Both the position numbers and the translations under genes were made by a program. From assembly GCA_003171295.1 (NCBI GenBank), contig PMYF01000923.1, forward strand, positions 1,038-10,878: a DNA stretch of 9,841 nucleotides, given 5' to 3'. The notes under the pieces are model-generated. The model was not told where the DNA came from. It was given only the letters and a program-made list of their open reading frames with translations, and searched no databases. Below, piece after piece: positions 1 through 6,895 of this stretch (position 1 is the first letter of the stretch; each line of letters begins with the position of its first letter). This DNA is from Acidobacteriota bacterium (GTDB lineage Bacteria; Acidobacteriota; Terriglobia; UBA7540).

Positions 1-2342
1 CCCGTGCCACCTTTCCCTGCGCCCTCCTGACCAACTTTTCCGGAACCACCTGGTTGACCCGTCCCGCTTTGCCCGCCAACGTGAATCTGCTGCTGCAAAA
101 TCTCCCGCACCGGCTTCACGGCTTGGGGCTTCTCCTTCAGCTCAAATACGATGGGCGGGGCGGTCGTCACGCTCCTCGCTGACGCGTGGGTGGTGGCAGG
201 TGAGGCCAGCATATAGCCTTCGGGCACCGTTTGCGGATCAATCGCAACTTCGCATTCACCCTCGCGCAGGTTGTAGAAGAAGTAGCTCCCATCCTGGTAG
301 GGCGTCGTGTAGCGGTTCGTTCCAGCCAGTCGAATGACGATGTCTTCGACCGGCGTCCCTACGGGCGCTACCACCTTTCCAGAGAGCATCGCCAAGCGGA
401 CCACGTTGAAGTCCGTTCTGGCAATGGCTCGCGGCTCGACCTTGACGCGTCCCTTGGTTGCGGGCCCCAGCTCGTATTCCGTAGGAAGCCGCTCCAGATT
501 GAGCGCCACCTCGTGGGGGCCTTCCGGAACCTCCGAGAACTCATAGTGGCCTTTGGCGTCGGTCGTGGCCTCACGATAGGAATCGAGGCTGACGCCGACG
601 TTCGAGGCAGGCCGGGGCCCCGCCAGCGATTGCTCCAGCACCAGTCCCTGGACGCTCCCCACCAGGGGCGCATGAGCTTCCGTATACTCTTCTATCGTGC
701 CCCCTCCCGGCATTTCTTTGCCCCATTGGAAATGCTTGCTGATGCGGATAAAAGCGCTCCACTGATTGAAAGCGGCAAGCTCCGTGTTCAGCCCAAAGCC
801 GTTGTTGCCGAAAAGGAAAACGTTCTCAGGGTTCAAGTCCGTGAGCAGCTTGTTACGGAAGGCCTCTACTTGCAGGGCCCAGCCTTTCAGCAGCGGCGTA
901 CTTGCGCCCAAGACGGTACTGTTGAAGGAATTCGTGCTGAAGATACTCTTGTTCACCAGATCGTTGCCCTTTTCGAAGTAACCATACGCGGTGACGCGCT
1001 TGAGATTGGCTTGCAGCGAGCCGCGGAAAAAGAGCGTATTGCGGGTTTCAGTGGACATCGAGTTCTGGATGCGGGTGGCCCCGCCAATAACCAGCCGCTT
1101 CCACATGAAATTGTCCTCAATCTCCGTGAAGTGTTGCGTCTGGGGCAGCGTGTTGGTGTTCAGTTTCATGTCGATGTAAGAAAGCCGCAGATTGTGGTGT
1201 CGCATGGGACGGGTGAGATTAAGGGTCAATTGACGATTGTCTGAGATGGACTCACCCGGTCTCGCGGGATCGCGCACCGTGAAGCGAATCGAGGAGAGTG
1301 AGACCCCGCCATTGAGCTTCCAGGGCAGGAGGAAAGAGGCCCCTGCGGTCTCCCCCGAACTGTGGTAGGTGGGTAACTCGGGGTTGTTCTCCAGGTTGTT
1401 GGAATATGAGCTCGCAGATCCGTACATATCCATCCAGTGTGCCGGGCGGTAGTGCCCTTCGACGTAGGGTCCCTTGCGATCCCCCAGGAAGACTCCCAGC
1501 ATGGGCATGTACGTGTTGCTCTGGCGCACGTAATTGGCACGGAAACTGAACTTATCTGAATCCCACGCCGGGCCCACCAGCAAGGAAAACGGCTGCTGCC
1601 CGACCGGCAAGGGTGTGAAGGTTGAAGCGGTGCTCAGGCTGGCTTCCGTATAAAATTTCAGACGCTTCGTGAAACGATAGGAAGATTGGAAAGTGGCGCT
1701 GTTCCAGCTGCGAAAGTCGTGTCCTGGAAAGAAGAACGTGGGTTCGGATTGTAAGGCGCTGGAGTTGGTGGCAAGGTTCATGTAGCGCACGCCGAATTCC
1801 CACCGCTCGCCGACCTTTTGCCAGAGGGTAGCGCCCATCACCCGTTGCGGCAATACCAGGCGGAAGGGGATGCGTGGTCCGCCGAGCAAGGTCTCTTCAC
1901 CCACGAAGAACTGGTAGCTGCGGTTCGTGCGTCTGACGACAATTCGCACCCCGCGCCCGGAAATCTCAGGGGTATAGATGTTCAGGAAGGGGTTCTCCAC
2001 CATGTTGGAGGGGAATTGGAAGTCGCCGCCAATGAAGTCCCATTTCCATCCCCAGATGGGCACCTGCTCAAGGCCCACAAAGCTCGTCCCGGTGTGGAAG
2101 CCGTTGCCGCCGTAACCTTCCAGGCTGCCGTCAAGCAGGCCAACACCCGGAATGAACTCCTTGAACCGCAACGCCATTCCGGAGGTATCCAGCAGCGGCT
2201 GCCCGCTCCCGGCCATGTAGTAGCCTTGCAGAGCTACCTCGGCTTGACCGGAGGATTGTGCAAACAGGTTGGGCCCTGCGGCGAGGCCGGCAACGGCGGC
2301 TGCGAAAACCAGCACCGAATTGATGAATGCCTTGCGATGCAC
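1..2342 (-). CDS. Large outer-membrane beta-barrel protein with C-terminal Ig/carboxypeptidase-regulatory-like domains; candidate usher-like platform (partial, 3' end outside window)
   Basis: The frame is open without a stop from 2342 to the window edge (about 780 codons). I prefer the GTG at 2342 because GAAGG lies five bases upstream and the product begins with a good signal peptide (HRKAFINSVLVFAAAVAG, cleavage near LFAQ). Another in-frame GTG is at 2354, nine bases after the chaperone stop. Residues about 35-545 show alternating aromatic/polar strands and turns typical of a beta-barrel (for example FFVGEETLLGGPRIPFRLVL). Residues about 558-650 and 655-735 resemble two carboxypeptidase-regulatory/SdrB-like Ig folds (SVQGLVLEQ, TTDAKGHYEFSEVPEG; LSGKVVAPVG, YQDGSYFFYNLREGE). 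A QQQ segment and a Gly/Gln-rich tail follow from about 745. Position directly after a fimbrial-type chaperone suggests it is the export or anchoring platform for the upstream subunits. No clear FimD signature was seen, so usher function is inference. It could instead be a surface-anchored barrel receptor. Confidence 0.82.
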   Translation of the reverse strand, partial: MHRKAFINSVLVFAAAVAGLAAGPNLFAQSSGQAEVALQGYYMAGSGQPLLDTSGMALRFKEFIPGVGLLDGSLEGYGGNGFHTGTSFVGLEQVPIWGWKWDFIGGDFQFPSNMVENPFLNIYTPEISGRGVRIVVRRTNRSYQFFVGEETLLGGPRIPFRLVLPQRVMGATLWQKVGERWEFGVRYMNLATNSSALQSEPTFFFPGHDFRSWNSATFQSSYRFTKRLKFYTEASLSTASTFTPLPVGQQPFSLLVGPAWDSDKFSFRANYVRQSNTYMPMLGVFLGDRKGPYVEGHYRPAHWMDMYGSASSYSNNLENNPELPTYHSSGETAGASFLLPWKLNGGVSLSSIRFTVRDPARPGESISDNRQLTLNLTRPMRHHNLRLSYIDMKLNTNTLPQTQHFTEIEDNFMWKRLVIGGATRIQNSMSTETRNTLFFRGSLQANLKRVTAYGYFEKGNDLVNKSIFSTNSFNSTVLGASTPLLKGWALQVEAFRNKLLTDLNPENVFLFGNNGFGLNTELAAFNQWSAFIRISKHFQWGKEMPGGGTIEEYTEAHAPLVGSVQGLVLEQSLAGPRPASNVGVSLDSYREATTDAKGHYEFSEVPEGPHEVALNLERLPTEYELGPATKGRVKVEPRAIARTDFNVVRLAMLSGKVVAPVGTPVEDIVIRLAGTNRYTTPYQDGSYFFYNLREGECEVAIDPQTVPEGYMLASPATTHASARSVTTAPPIVFELKEKPQAVKPVREILQQQIHVGGQSGTGQPGGSGKVGQEGAGKGGT

Positions 2343-2363
2343 CAGAACCTTCACGAGAGAGCT

Positions 2364-3233
2364 TTAGTGCTCCGAATGTTGCGCCGCCGGCGCCGGATTG
2401 GCCGCTGGGGTCTGCCCCGGCGGTTCTACGGTCACATCTGCGACACCTTCCTGGATCTCGCCGGTGCCGATATCAACATGCGCGCGAAGCTTATAGTGCC
2501 CCGGGTCAAGATACGCCTTGAGTGGGAAGATGAACCGCTGGCTGCGTTCGCGCAAGACGGGGAGAGGAGCGAATTCCTCCGTCTCCACAACTTGGTTCTT
2601 GTCGTCCACCACCTCGAGTTTGCCCGTCGGCCGGAAATACATCCGTCCCTGGTTCTCCAGCACGACCACGGCCTGCCACCCCTCTTCCTTGGAGTCCTTT
2701 GCCGGGGGGATGGCTTCGAGTTTGAATTCCTTCAGCGCGCCGCGAACCGGAGGCGAACCGACCACGATATAAATCGCGGCAACGATCCGCACGGCCATGC
2801 GCATGCCGATACCAGGGTTGGACTGTTCGGCCGGAGGCAGCGTTGTGAAGCCGGCGGCACAGTTGTAGCTGCCTTCCTTGACGTCCACGGGCAGCCGCAG
2901 CGTGTAACGCGCCATCAGAAACCCAGCCTTGCCGATCTCGATCTCCATGGGGTTCAGCGTCAGCCAATCCTTGCAGGAGAATCCTGCCTCCTGGGGAAGG
3001 TTGCGCTCAAACTGCGGGGTGGTCTTGTCATCGATATCGAAATCCAGAACCTCCGCCCGCACACGTACCTTGGCGTCCGATTCGCTGCTCAGCTTCATTG
3101 ATCCCGAATACTCCTGCCCGGGCGTCATGTGAACTTCCACGCGCATGGGTACGAGCCCCAGCCCCAACTGTGCGTGCGCCCACGGCGCCGCGATGAGCAT
3201 GCCCATTCCTGCCAGGAAGACTAACTTTTTCAT
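2364..3233 (-). CDS. Periplasmic fimbrial-type (PapD-like) assembly chaperone
   Basis: A 289-aa secreted protein. The start at 3233 is chosen because AGGGAGG lies just upstream; the earlier in-frame ATG at 3248 sits inside that ribosome-binding site. The signal peptide covers residues 1-21 (MKKLVFLAGMGMLIAAPWAHA, then QLG). The mature protein shows two Ig-like lobes. Lobe 1 (about 25-140) carries the chaperone-style pattern W-LTLNP-EIEI, then YTLRLP, then GSYNCAAGF; Cys87 and Cys115 could form a disulphide. It ends in a VRIVAAIYIVVG strand. Lobe 2 (about 145-260) contains VVVLENQGRMYF and HYKLRAHVDIG, then a Pro/Ala-rich tail. Chaperones of this kind hold secreted beta-sandwich subunits until they reach an outer-membrane usher. 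The gene sits between five secreted subunits and a barrel protein, which fits that role. It is longer than the usual 220-250 aa. It also vaguely resembles the DUF916/WxL-interacting type of Ig protein. Confidence 0.75.
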   Translation of the reverse strand: MKKLVFLAGMGMLIAAPWAHAQLGLGLVPMRVEVHMTPGQEYSGSMKLSSESDAKVRVRAEVLDFDIDDKTTPQFERNLPQEAGFSCKDWLTLNPMEIEIGKAGFLMARYTLRLPVDVKEGSYNCAAGFTTLPPAEQSNPGIGMRMAVRIVAAIYIVVGSPPVRGALKEFKLEAIPPAKDSKEEGWQAVVVLENQGRMYFRPTGKLEVVDDKNQVVETEEFAPLPVLRERSQRFIFPLKAYLDPGHYKLRAHVDIGTGEIQEGVADVTVEPPGQTPAANPAPAAQHSEH

Positions 3234-3352
3234 ACTCCCCTCCCTCATCTTTCTGCCTGCGGACTGCCCCGCGGCGCTCGCCAGGGGGACCGCGCTCGCG
3301 TGGGGCGATTCGCTTTCATTTCAAGAGCCATCACCGCAGTTCCTCAGGCTGC

Positions 3353-3943
3353 TCAATTCACGGTGTACGTCACGGTCAGAGGACAGGTGCCGGCAACGTA
3401 TTTCCATGAATCTGTAAACCGATAGTTGAGGACCACCGTGTAGTCTGTATTGGTCCCGAAGAGCGACCCTGGATATGTCCCTGATGCCACTTGCAGTGAG
3501 CCCGAGCTGGGGAGCGTAACGTAGGTGCCGGGCGATGTGCAGTTCGCCGTGCCAGACGTTCCGGTTGCGGACGTGCACACAACCGCGACCGCCGCGACAG
3601 GCACGGTGGGGCAACCGTTGAAAGTGGAGGTTCCTGGAGCGATGGTCAGGGTCCAGTTTCCTTTGAGCTCAAAGGTGGAGTTGATCCTCCATGTGACCGT
3701 TGCGCCCGGCGTAGGACTACTCGGCACAGGATTGTCCGTGTCAGGGTTGGTCGCCGCAAACGAGATACCTGATGGGGTCACCGTCATGAGGCTGATGGTT
3801 CTCAACATTCTGGGGCCGCTGGGTATCCGCATGGGAGTGGGGATGGCGCGAGTGGGTCTGGGGGCTATCCCCTTTTGTGCCCACGCCAGGCCCGCTGCGC
3901 AGACGAGCGCCCACGCGGTGGCTAGGATGAATGTTTTACGCAT
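3353..3943 (-). CDS. Secreted four-cysteine subunit, possible minor or tip subunit
   Basis: A 196-aa secreted protein of no family I recognise. The start at 3943 has GAGAGG eight bases upstream and gives a signal peptide ending LAWA, then QKG. The first 35 or so mature residues are rich in Pro, Arg and Met (for example IAPRPTRAIPTPMRIPSGPR). A beta-rich body follows with four cysteines (NGCPT, VVCTS, ANCTS, GTCPLT), enough for two disulphides, and a hydrophobic last strand CPLTVTYTVN. It lies 30 bases after the fourth subunit and about 120 bases before the chaperone, clearly in the same transcription unit. It lacks the LTNDP-YKTG signature of the other four subunits. By analogy with fimbrial operons a divergent, disulphide-rich subunit next to the chaperone could be a tip, adaptor or terminator subunit; this is inference. 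Confidence 0.72.
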   Translation of the reverse strand: MRKTFILATAWALVCAAGLAWAQKGIAPRPTRAIPTPMRIPSGPRMLRTISLMTVTPSGISFAATNPDTDNPVPSSPTPGATVTWRINSTFELKGNWTLTIAPGTSTFNGCPTVPVAAVAVVCTSATGTSGTANCTSPGTYVTLPSSGSLQVASGTYPGSLFGTNTDYTVVLNYRFTDSWKYVAGTCPLTVTYTVN

Positions 3944-3973
3944 CCCCGTGTCCTCTCGTCAGGTCTTGCCCTA

Positions 3974-4516
3974 CTACGAAGCGCTGATGGTAAAAGTCAC
4001 CGTGGCTGTGTACGCACCCGTCTTGTAAACGGGATCGTTGGTCAGAGTCCAAGCCACCGAAGCGGCATTTCCCGCCTTGGCGGAATGAGCACCGACGCCG
4101 AACGTTGCCACGCTCGACGTCGCCGTGGTGGAGCCGTTCAAGGAACCACTGCAGGCTGTCCCGGGGGCGGCGACAGTGCAGGTGTAGCTGAGTGCGTCGC
4201 CGACCGAGGGCGGCGTGGCAACCGAGGGGCCGCCTGGCCCTGCAAAGTCCGTCGTGACTTTCAATACCACGCTTCCCGACCCGGTGGATTCCGTCGTGCG
4301 GATAAAATAGGTCATGCTGGTTGTACCAGTATAGTTAGCGAAGTTTGTGCCAACTGAAGCGAGGGTCGTGGTACCTCCTCCGCTGATGGTCAACGCCGCC
4401 TCGGCGCCTACCGTCACGGAGAGGTTGTTCGTGGGCGAGGTTGTGCCCAACTGTGCGTGCGCGAGAGATGCGGTGAAGATCAGACCAACCACCGCCAGAA
4501 GTAGATTCTTCCTCAT
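3974..4516 (-). CDS. Secreted beta-rich subunit, paralogue 4 of a tandem family
   Basis: A 180-aa exported protein. The start at 4516 follows AAAGGAG at eight bases and gives a signal peptide MRKNLLLAVVGLIFTASLAHA, then QLG. The mature part opens with a strand-like segment LSVTVGAEAALTISGG. The family core follows: GTNFANYTG, YFIRTTESTGSG, VTTDFAGPGGPSV, PPSVGDALSYTC, a second Cys in TACSG, and the terminal LTNDPVYKTGAYTATVTFTISAS-like block. The two cysteines probably pair. Length and layout suit an Ig-like beta-sandwich pilin handled by the downstream chaperone, with the first or last strand available for strand exchange. I see no match to FimA or a convincing SCPU pilin domain. Its start overlaps the stop of a possible small upstream ORF as ATGA. 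Confidence 0.8.
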   Translation of the reverse strand: MRKNLLLAVVGLIFTASLAHAQLGTTSPTNNLSVTVGAEAALTISGGGTTTLASVGTNFANYTGTTSMTYFIRTTESTGSGSVVLKVTTDFAGPGGPSVATPPSVGDALSYTCTVAAPGTACSGSLNGSTTATSSVATFGVGAHSAKAGNAASVAWTLTNDPVYKTGAYTATVTFTISAS

Positions 4517-4818
4517 GTTCTTGTCTCCTTTTTGTTCGTCCGTCTCCGGCTGCGCCGCTCCGATTTGCCTTGAGCGATGCCCTGGATGACGGCAAGTGTT
4601 TGTGTGCTGGCCCGCAGCGCGTATATGGCCGCGGGGTTATCCAAAGAGCTCCCAACCGTGTCACTGTGAGCAGTGCTCAAAATATCAGAACGGGAGGCCG
4701 GTCCCCGTGAGGAATGACCGTAGTGGGTCGGCGTGGGCGAACTGCAAGCCTGGAGACCACGCCAACCCCTGATGCGTGTTACGGTTTCCACGGTTGTAAA
4801 CCAATTGAAATTGCGCAA
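4513..4818 (-). CDS. Possible small basic protein with TTG start, coupled to the next subunit gene
   Basis: This fills the only large gap in the subunit array. A TTG at 4818 is preceded by GAGGAAGG with a five-base spacer and opens a 101-codon frame. It ends in TGA overlapping the next gene's ATG (ATGA), an arrangement typical of translational coupling. The second half has protein-like composition (for example LDNPAAIYALRASTQTLAVI), then a very basic end SERRSRRRTNKKETRT. The first half is Ser/Thr/Arg-rich and unconvincing. It has no signal peptide, so it would be cytoplasmic. It resembles nothing I know. The alternative is a non-coding spacer left by a decayed subunit copy. Confidence 0.35.
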   Translation of the reverse strand: MRNFNWFTTVETVTRIRGWRGLQACSSPTPTHYGHSSRGPASRSDILSTAHSDTVGSSLDNPAAIYALRASTQTLAVIQGIAQGKSERRSRRRTNKKETRT

Positions 4819-4839
4819 GCCGGCCTTCCTCTTCCGCCT

Positions 4840-5385
4840 TTATGTGGCGCTGATCGTGTAAGTGACTGTTGCCTGGTAATTGCCGGTTTCGTACAAAGGA
4901 TCGTTGGTCAGAGACCAAACCACCGAACCGCTGTTCCCCGCGAAAATAGAATGAGCATTGGCGCCAAAGCTGGCCACGTTTGTCGGAGTAGTGTGCAAAG
5001 CAGTCACAGGGCCCGTGCAAGCCGACGCCGGGGTGGCAACTGTACAACCATAGGTGAGTGCGTCGGTGCCCGTGGGTGGTGAAACGACGCTGGGGCTGGC
5101 GCCGGGAGTGCCGCTGAAGTCGGTCGTAACTTGCAGCGTGATGCTGCCCGTTCCGCCGCTCTTCGTGGTCCGGATGAAGTAGATGAAGTTTGTCGTCCCC
5201 GTATAGGGAGAAAAGTTGGTGCCCGGCGATGTTAGGAACGTATGGCCGGACTGGATGGTCAGGGCCGCCTCTTGAAGGACGGTCACGTCCAGAACGTTGG
5301 TTACGGTGGTCTGGCCCAACTGCGCGTTCGCGAAGGAAGCCGTGAAAAACACGGCAACGGCTAGAAGGGGTAGAAGCTTTCGCAT
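4840..5385 (-). CDS. Secreted beta-rich subunit, paralogue 3 of a tandem family
   Basis: A 181-aa exported protein. The start at 5385 has AAGGAG eight bases upstream and gives the signal peptide MRKLLPLLAVAVFFTASFANA, then QLG. It shares the family plan: LDVTVLQEAALTIQSG near the mature N-terminus, GTNFSPYTG, YFIRTTKSGGTGSITLQV, TTDFSG, PPTGTDALTYGC, a second Cys in ACTG, and C-terminal LTNDPLYETGNYQATVTYTISAT. It is the most diverged of the three AQLG-type copies: VLQEAAL replaces VGAEAAL, YETG replaces YKTG, and a Cys sits one residue from the usual place. Such differences between otherwise equal-length copies suggest separate subunit roles or antigenic or ligand diversification rather than recent duplication. 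It lies 48 bases after paralogue 2. Confidence 0.8.
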   Translation of the reverse strand: MRKLLPLLAVAVFFTASFANAQLGQTTVTNVLDVTVLQEAALTIQSGHTFLTSPGTNFSPYTGTTNFIYFIRTTKSGGTGSITLQVTTDFSGTPGASPSVVSPPTGTDALTYGCTVATPASACTGPVTALHTTPTNVASFGANAHSIFAGNSGSVVWSLTNDPLYETGNYQATVTYTISAT

Positions 5386-5433
5386 GGTGTCATCTCCTTA
5401 TTGAAGTTCTCAGCTTGCGCTGATGTTGAAAAC

Positions 5434-5976
5434 TCAACTTGCACTAATCGTAAAAGTCACAGTCGCGTTGTAAGTTCCGGTCTTGTACTTGGGGTCGTTC
5501 GTCAGGGTCCATGACGTCGTGGCGGTTGATCCCGCCGTGTCCGTATGCGCGTCGGCGCCAAAGGTCGCTACAGGTGTAGACGAGCTGGTGGAAGCCGTCT
5601 GGCTGCCGCTGCAAGGTGTGGCCACGCCGGTGGCCCCGCAGGTGTACTTGAGCGCATCGCCGGCCGTCGGCGGGGTTGTTACGGAGGGGCCGTTAGCCGG
5701 GCTGAAATCGCTCGTGACCTTCAGGGTGATGGTGCCGCTTCCGGTCGACTGGGTGGTTCGGACAAAGTAGGTTACGGTTGTCGGAGAGCTGCTTGTGTAG
5801 TTGGTGAAGTTGGTCCCGATGGTAGTGAGGCTGGTGGATGAGGATACAGTCAGTGCCGCCTCGGCGCCCACCGTAACGGTAATAGTTGTGGTTCCGCTGC
5901 TGCTACCCAACTGGGCCTTTGCGAATGGGGTCGCGAGGGCTAGGGCGATCACTACCCGAAACCATGTTCTCTTCAT
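5434..5976 (-). CDS. Secreted beta-rich subunit, paralogue 2 of a tandem family
   Basis: A 180-aa exported protein from the ATG at 5976, which has AGGATG nine to twelve bases upstream and a clean signal peptide MKRTWFRVVIALALATPFAKA, then QLG. In-frame ATGs at 5982 and 5985 would add three residues but have an almost absent spacer. Mature features are TVTVGAEAALTVSS, GTNFTNYTSS, YFVRTTQSTGSGTITLKV, TSDFSPANGPSV, PPTAGDALKYTC, a second Cys in PCSG, and C-terminal LTNDPKYKTGTYNATVTFTISAS. The composition is very rich in Ser and Thr, as in extracellular fibre proteins. Only about 24 bases separate it from the stop of paralogue 1. I infer a chaperone-dependent beta-sandwich structural subunit. 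Confidence 0.8.
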   Translation of the reverse strand: MKRTWFRVVIALALATPFAKAQLGSSSGTTTITVTVGAEAALTVSSSTSLTTIGTNFTNYTSSSPTTVTYFVRTTQSTGSGTITLKVTSDFSPANGPSVTTPPTAGDALKYTCGATGVATPCSGSQTASTSSSTPVATFGADAHTDTAGSTATTSWTLTNDPKYKTGTYNATVTFTISAS

Positions 5977-6000
5977 AAACATCATCCTGTGGACGCGTTC

Positions 6001-6588
6001 TTAGCTTGCACTGATCGTAAAAGTCAAAGTCGCTGAATATGATCCGGTCTTGTACTTTGGGTCGTTCGTCAGGAGGAAATTGACCGTCCCGGTGTTGGGG
6101 TCGCTGCCGCTGCAAGTTCCTCCGCCGCCCGTGCAGGAGGTTGCGGGAATCGTCAGGACGGTGGCTGCGGTAGTGAGGCTTACCGTCTGAGTGCCCGAGC
6201 AGGGAGTGCCTAACGACGCGCTGGAACAGGTGTACGTCAGCTTGTCGCCGGTCGTCGGAGGTGTGCCAATGGACGGGCCTCCGGCCGGCGAGAAATCCGC
6301 CGTGGCCTTGACGGTGATGCTTCCTGCCCCCGTGCTTTTGGTGGTGCGCGCGCGGTAGTTGAAAGTAAGGCTGCCGGTGAACGTGTTGAAAACCGTTCCG
6401 GCCTTGGAAAGGGCTACGCTGTTGGAAAAGTTGTAGAGCAACCCGAGGGGAGAGATGTTGGCTTGCATTGTCTGCGAGGCCGTTTGGGCCTCCATACAAG
6501 CAGGCATCGCCAGGAGCGTAACCAAAGCACTCAGCCCGTAGGCGACAATTACCCCCAAGAAGTGCTTAACATTCGGCATCAGGATCAT
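6001..6588 (-). CDS. Secreted beta-rich subunit, divergent paralogue 1, first gene of the operon
   Basis: A 195-aa exported protein. The frame stays open upstream to 6786, but the start at 6588 is chosen because AAAGGTG precedes it closely and it begins the signal peptide (residues about 1-34, hydrophobic GVIVAYGLSALVTLLAMPA, cleavage near MEA then QT). It keeps the family core YRARTTKSTGAGSITVKA, TADFSPAGGPSI, PPTTGDKLTYTC, PCSG and the terminal LTNDPKYKTGSYSATLTFTISAS-like block. It lacks the AQLG and VGAEAAL start of its neighbours, having LGLLYNFSNSVALSKAG instead. It also has an inserted Gly-rich disulphide-like loop SCTGGGGTCSG. A Cys in the MPAC region of the leader raises a lipoprotein alternative, but the lipobox is poor. 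As first gene with a different N-terminus it could be the subunit that starts or ends the fibre; this is inference. Confidence 0.78.
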   Translation of the reverse strand: MILMPNVKHFLGVIVAYGLSALVTLLAMPACMEAQTASQTMQANISPLGLLYNFSNSVALSKAGTVFNTFTGSLTFNYRARTTKSTGAGSITVKATADFSPAGGPSIGTPPTTGDKLTYTCSSASLGTPCSGTQTVSLTTAATVLTIPATSCTGGGGTCSGSDPNTGTVNFLLTNDPKYKTGSYSATLTFTISAS

Positions 6589-6703
6589 GTCACCTTTAAG
6601 AAACCGCTTCCGAACTTTGATAATGACATCCATGCAAGAACAGCCAAAATAACGTTCACCGCAGTAAAAACTATCCAAAAGCGGACGATATGTCTGCGCC
6701 GGG

Positions 6704-6884
6704 TTATGATGCCTGAATATGCGTAACTGCATAACATGCCTTCCGCAGACCCAGGCTCGTCGTTTTGGCAGGAAATCAGTCACCACAATTCACCCCGGCA
6801 TGCATTATGAAGAGTTTCTAATTATTCGCAAGAGTACGAACGTACTGGAAATCTTAATAGGCGACTTGCCTGCCTCCGCGCAAG
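6704..6884. repeat. Direct repeat copy A in the operon's upstream region
   Basis: Copy A of a two-copy direct repeat with a 192-base period. By eye it differs from copy B at about 21 positions plus one two-base gap, roughly 88 percent identity. The best-kept parts are TTATGATGCCTGAATATGCG at the left end, AACTGCATAACATGCCTTCC, TTTCTAATTATT, the palindrome, and AATAGGCGACTTGCCTGC. Substitutions are not concentrated at third codon positions and different frames are broken in the two copies, so it is most likely non-coding. Confidence 0.88.
6804..6846 (-). promoter_or_regulatory. Candidate operon promoter with adjoining palindromic operator (copy A)
   Basis: On the minus strand a -35-like TTGCGA (6831-6826) and a -10-like CATAAT (6809-6804) are separated by 16 bases, pointing toward the subunit operon with a start near 6797 and a leader of about 210 bases. 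Directly upstream lies a perfect palindrome AGTACG-AA-CGTACT (6833-6846), centred near -43. That is where an activator that contacts RNA polymerase usually binds. Promoter and operator roles are inferred from spacing only. Confidence 0.45.
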
Positions 6885-6895
6885 AACAGCCAGAA

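Noticed and set aside
231..1244. Long plus-strand open frame (337 codons)
   Set aside because: It lies antisense to the barrel gene, has no ribosome-binding site or recognisable domain, and its composition is that of a reverse-complement shadow.
1818..3101. Long plus-strand open frame (427 codons)
   Set aside because: It runs antisense across both the barrel and chaperone genes, including their junction, with no start signal. The minus-strand genes have signal peptides and domain motifs.
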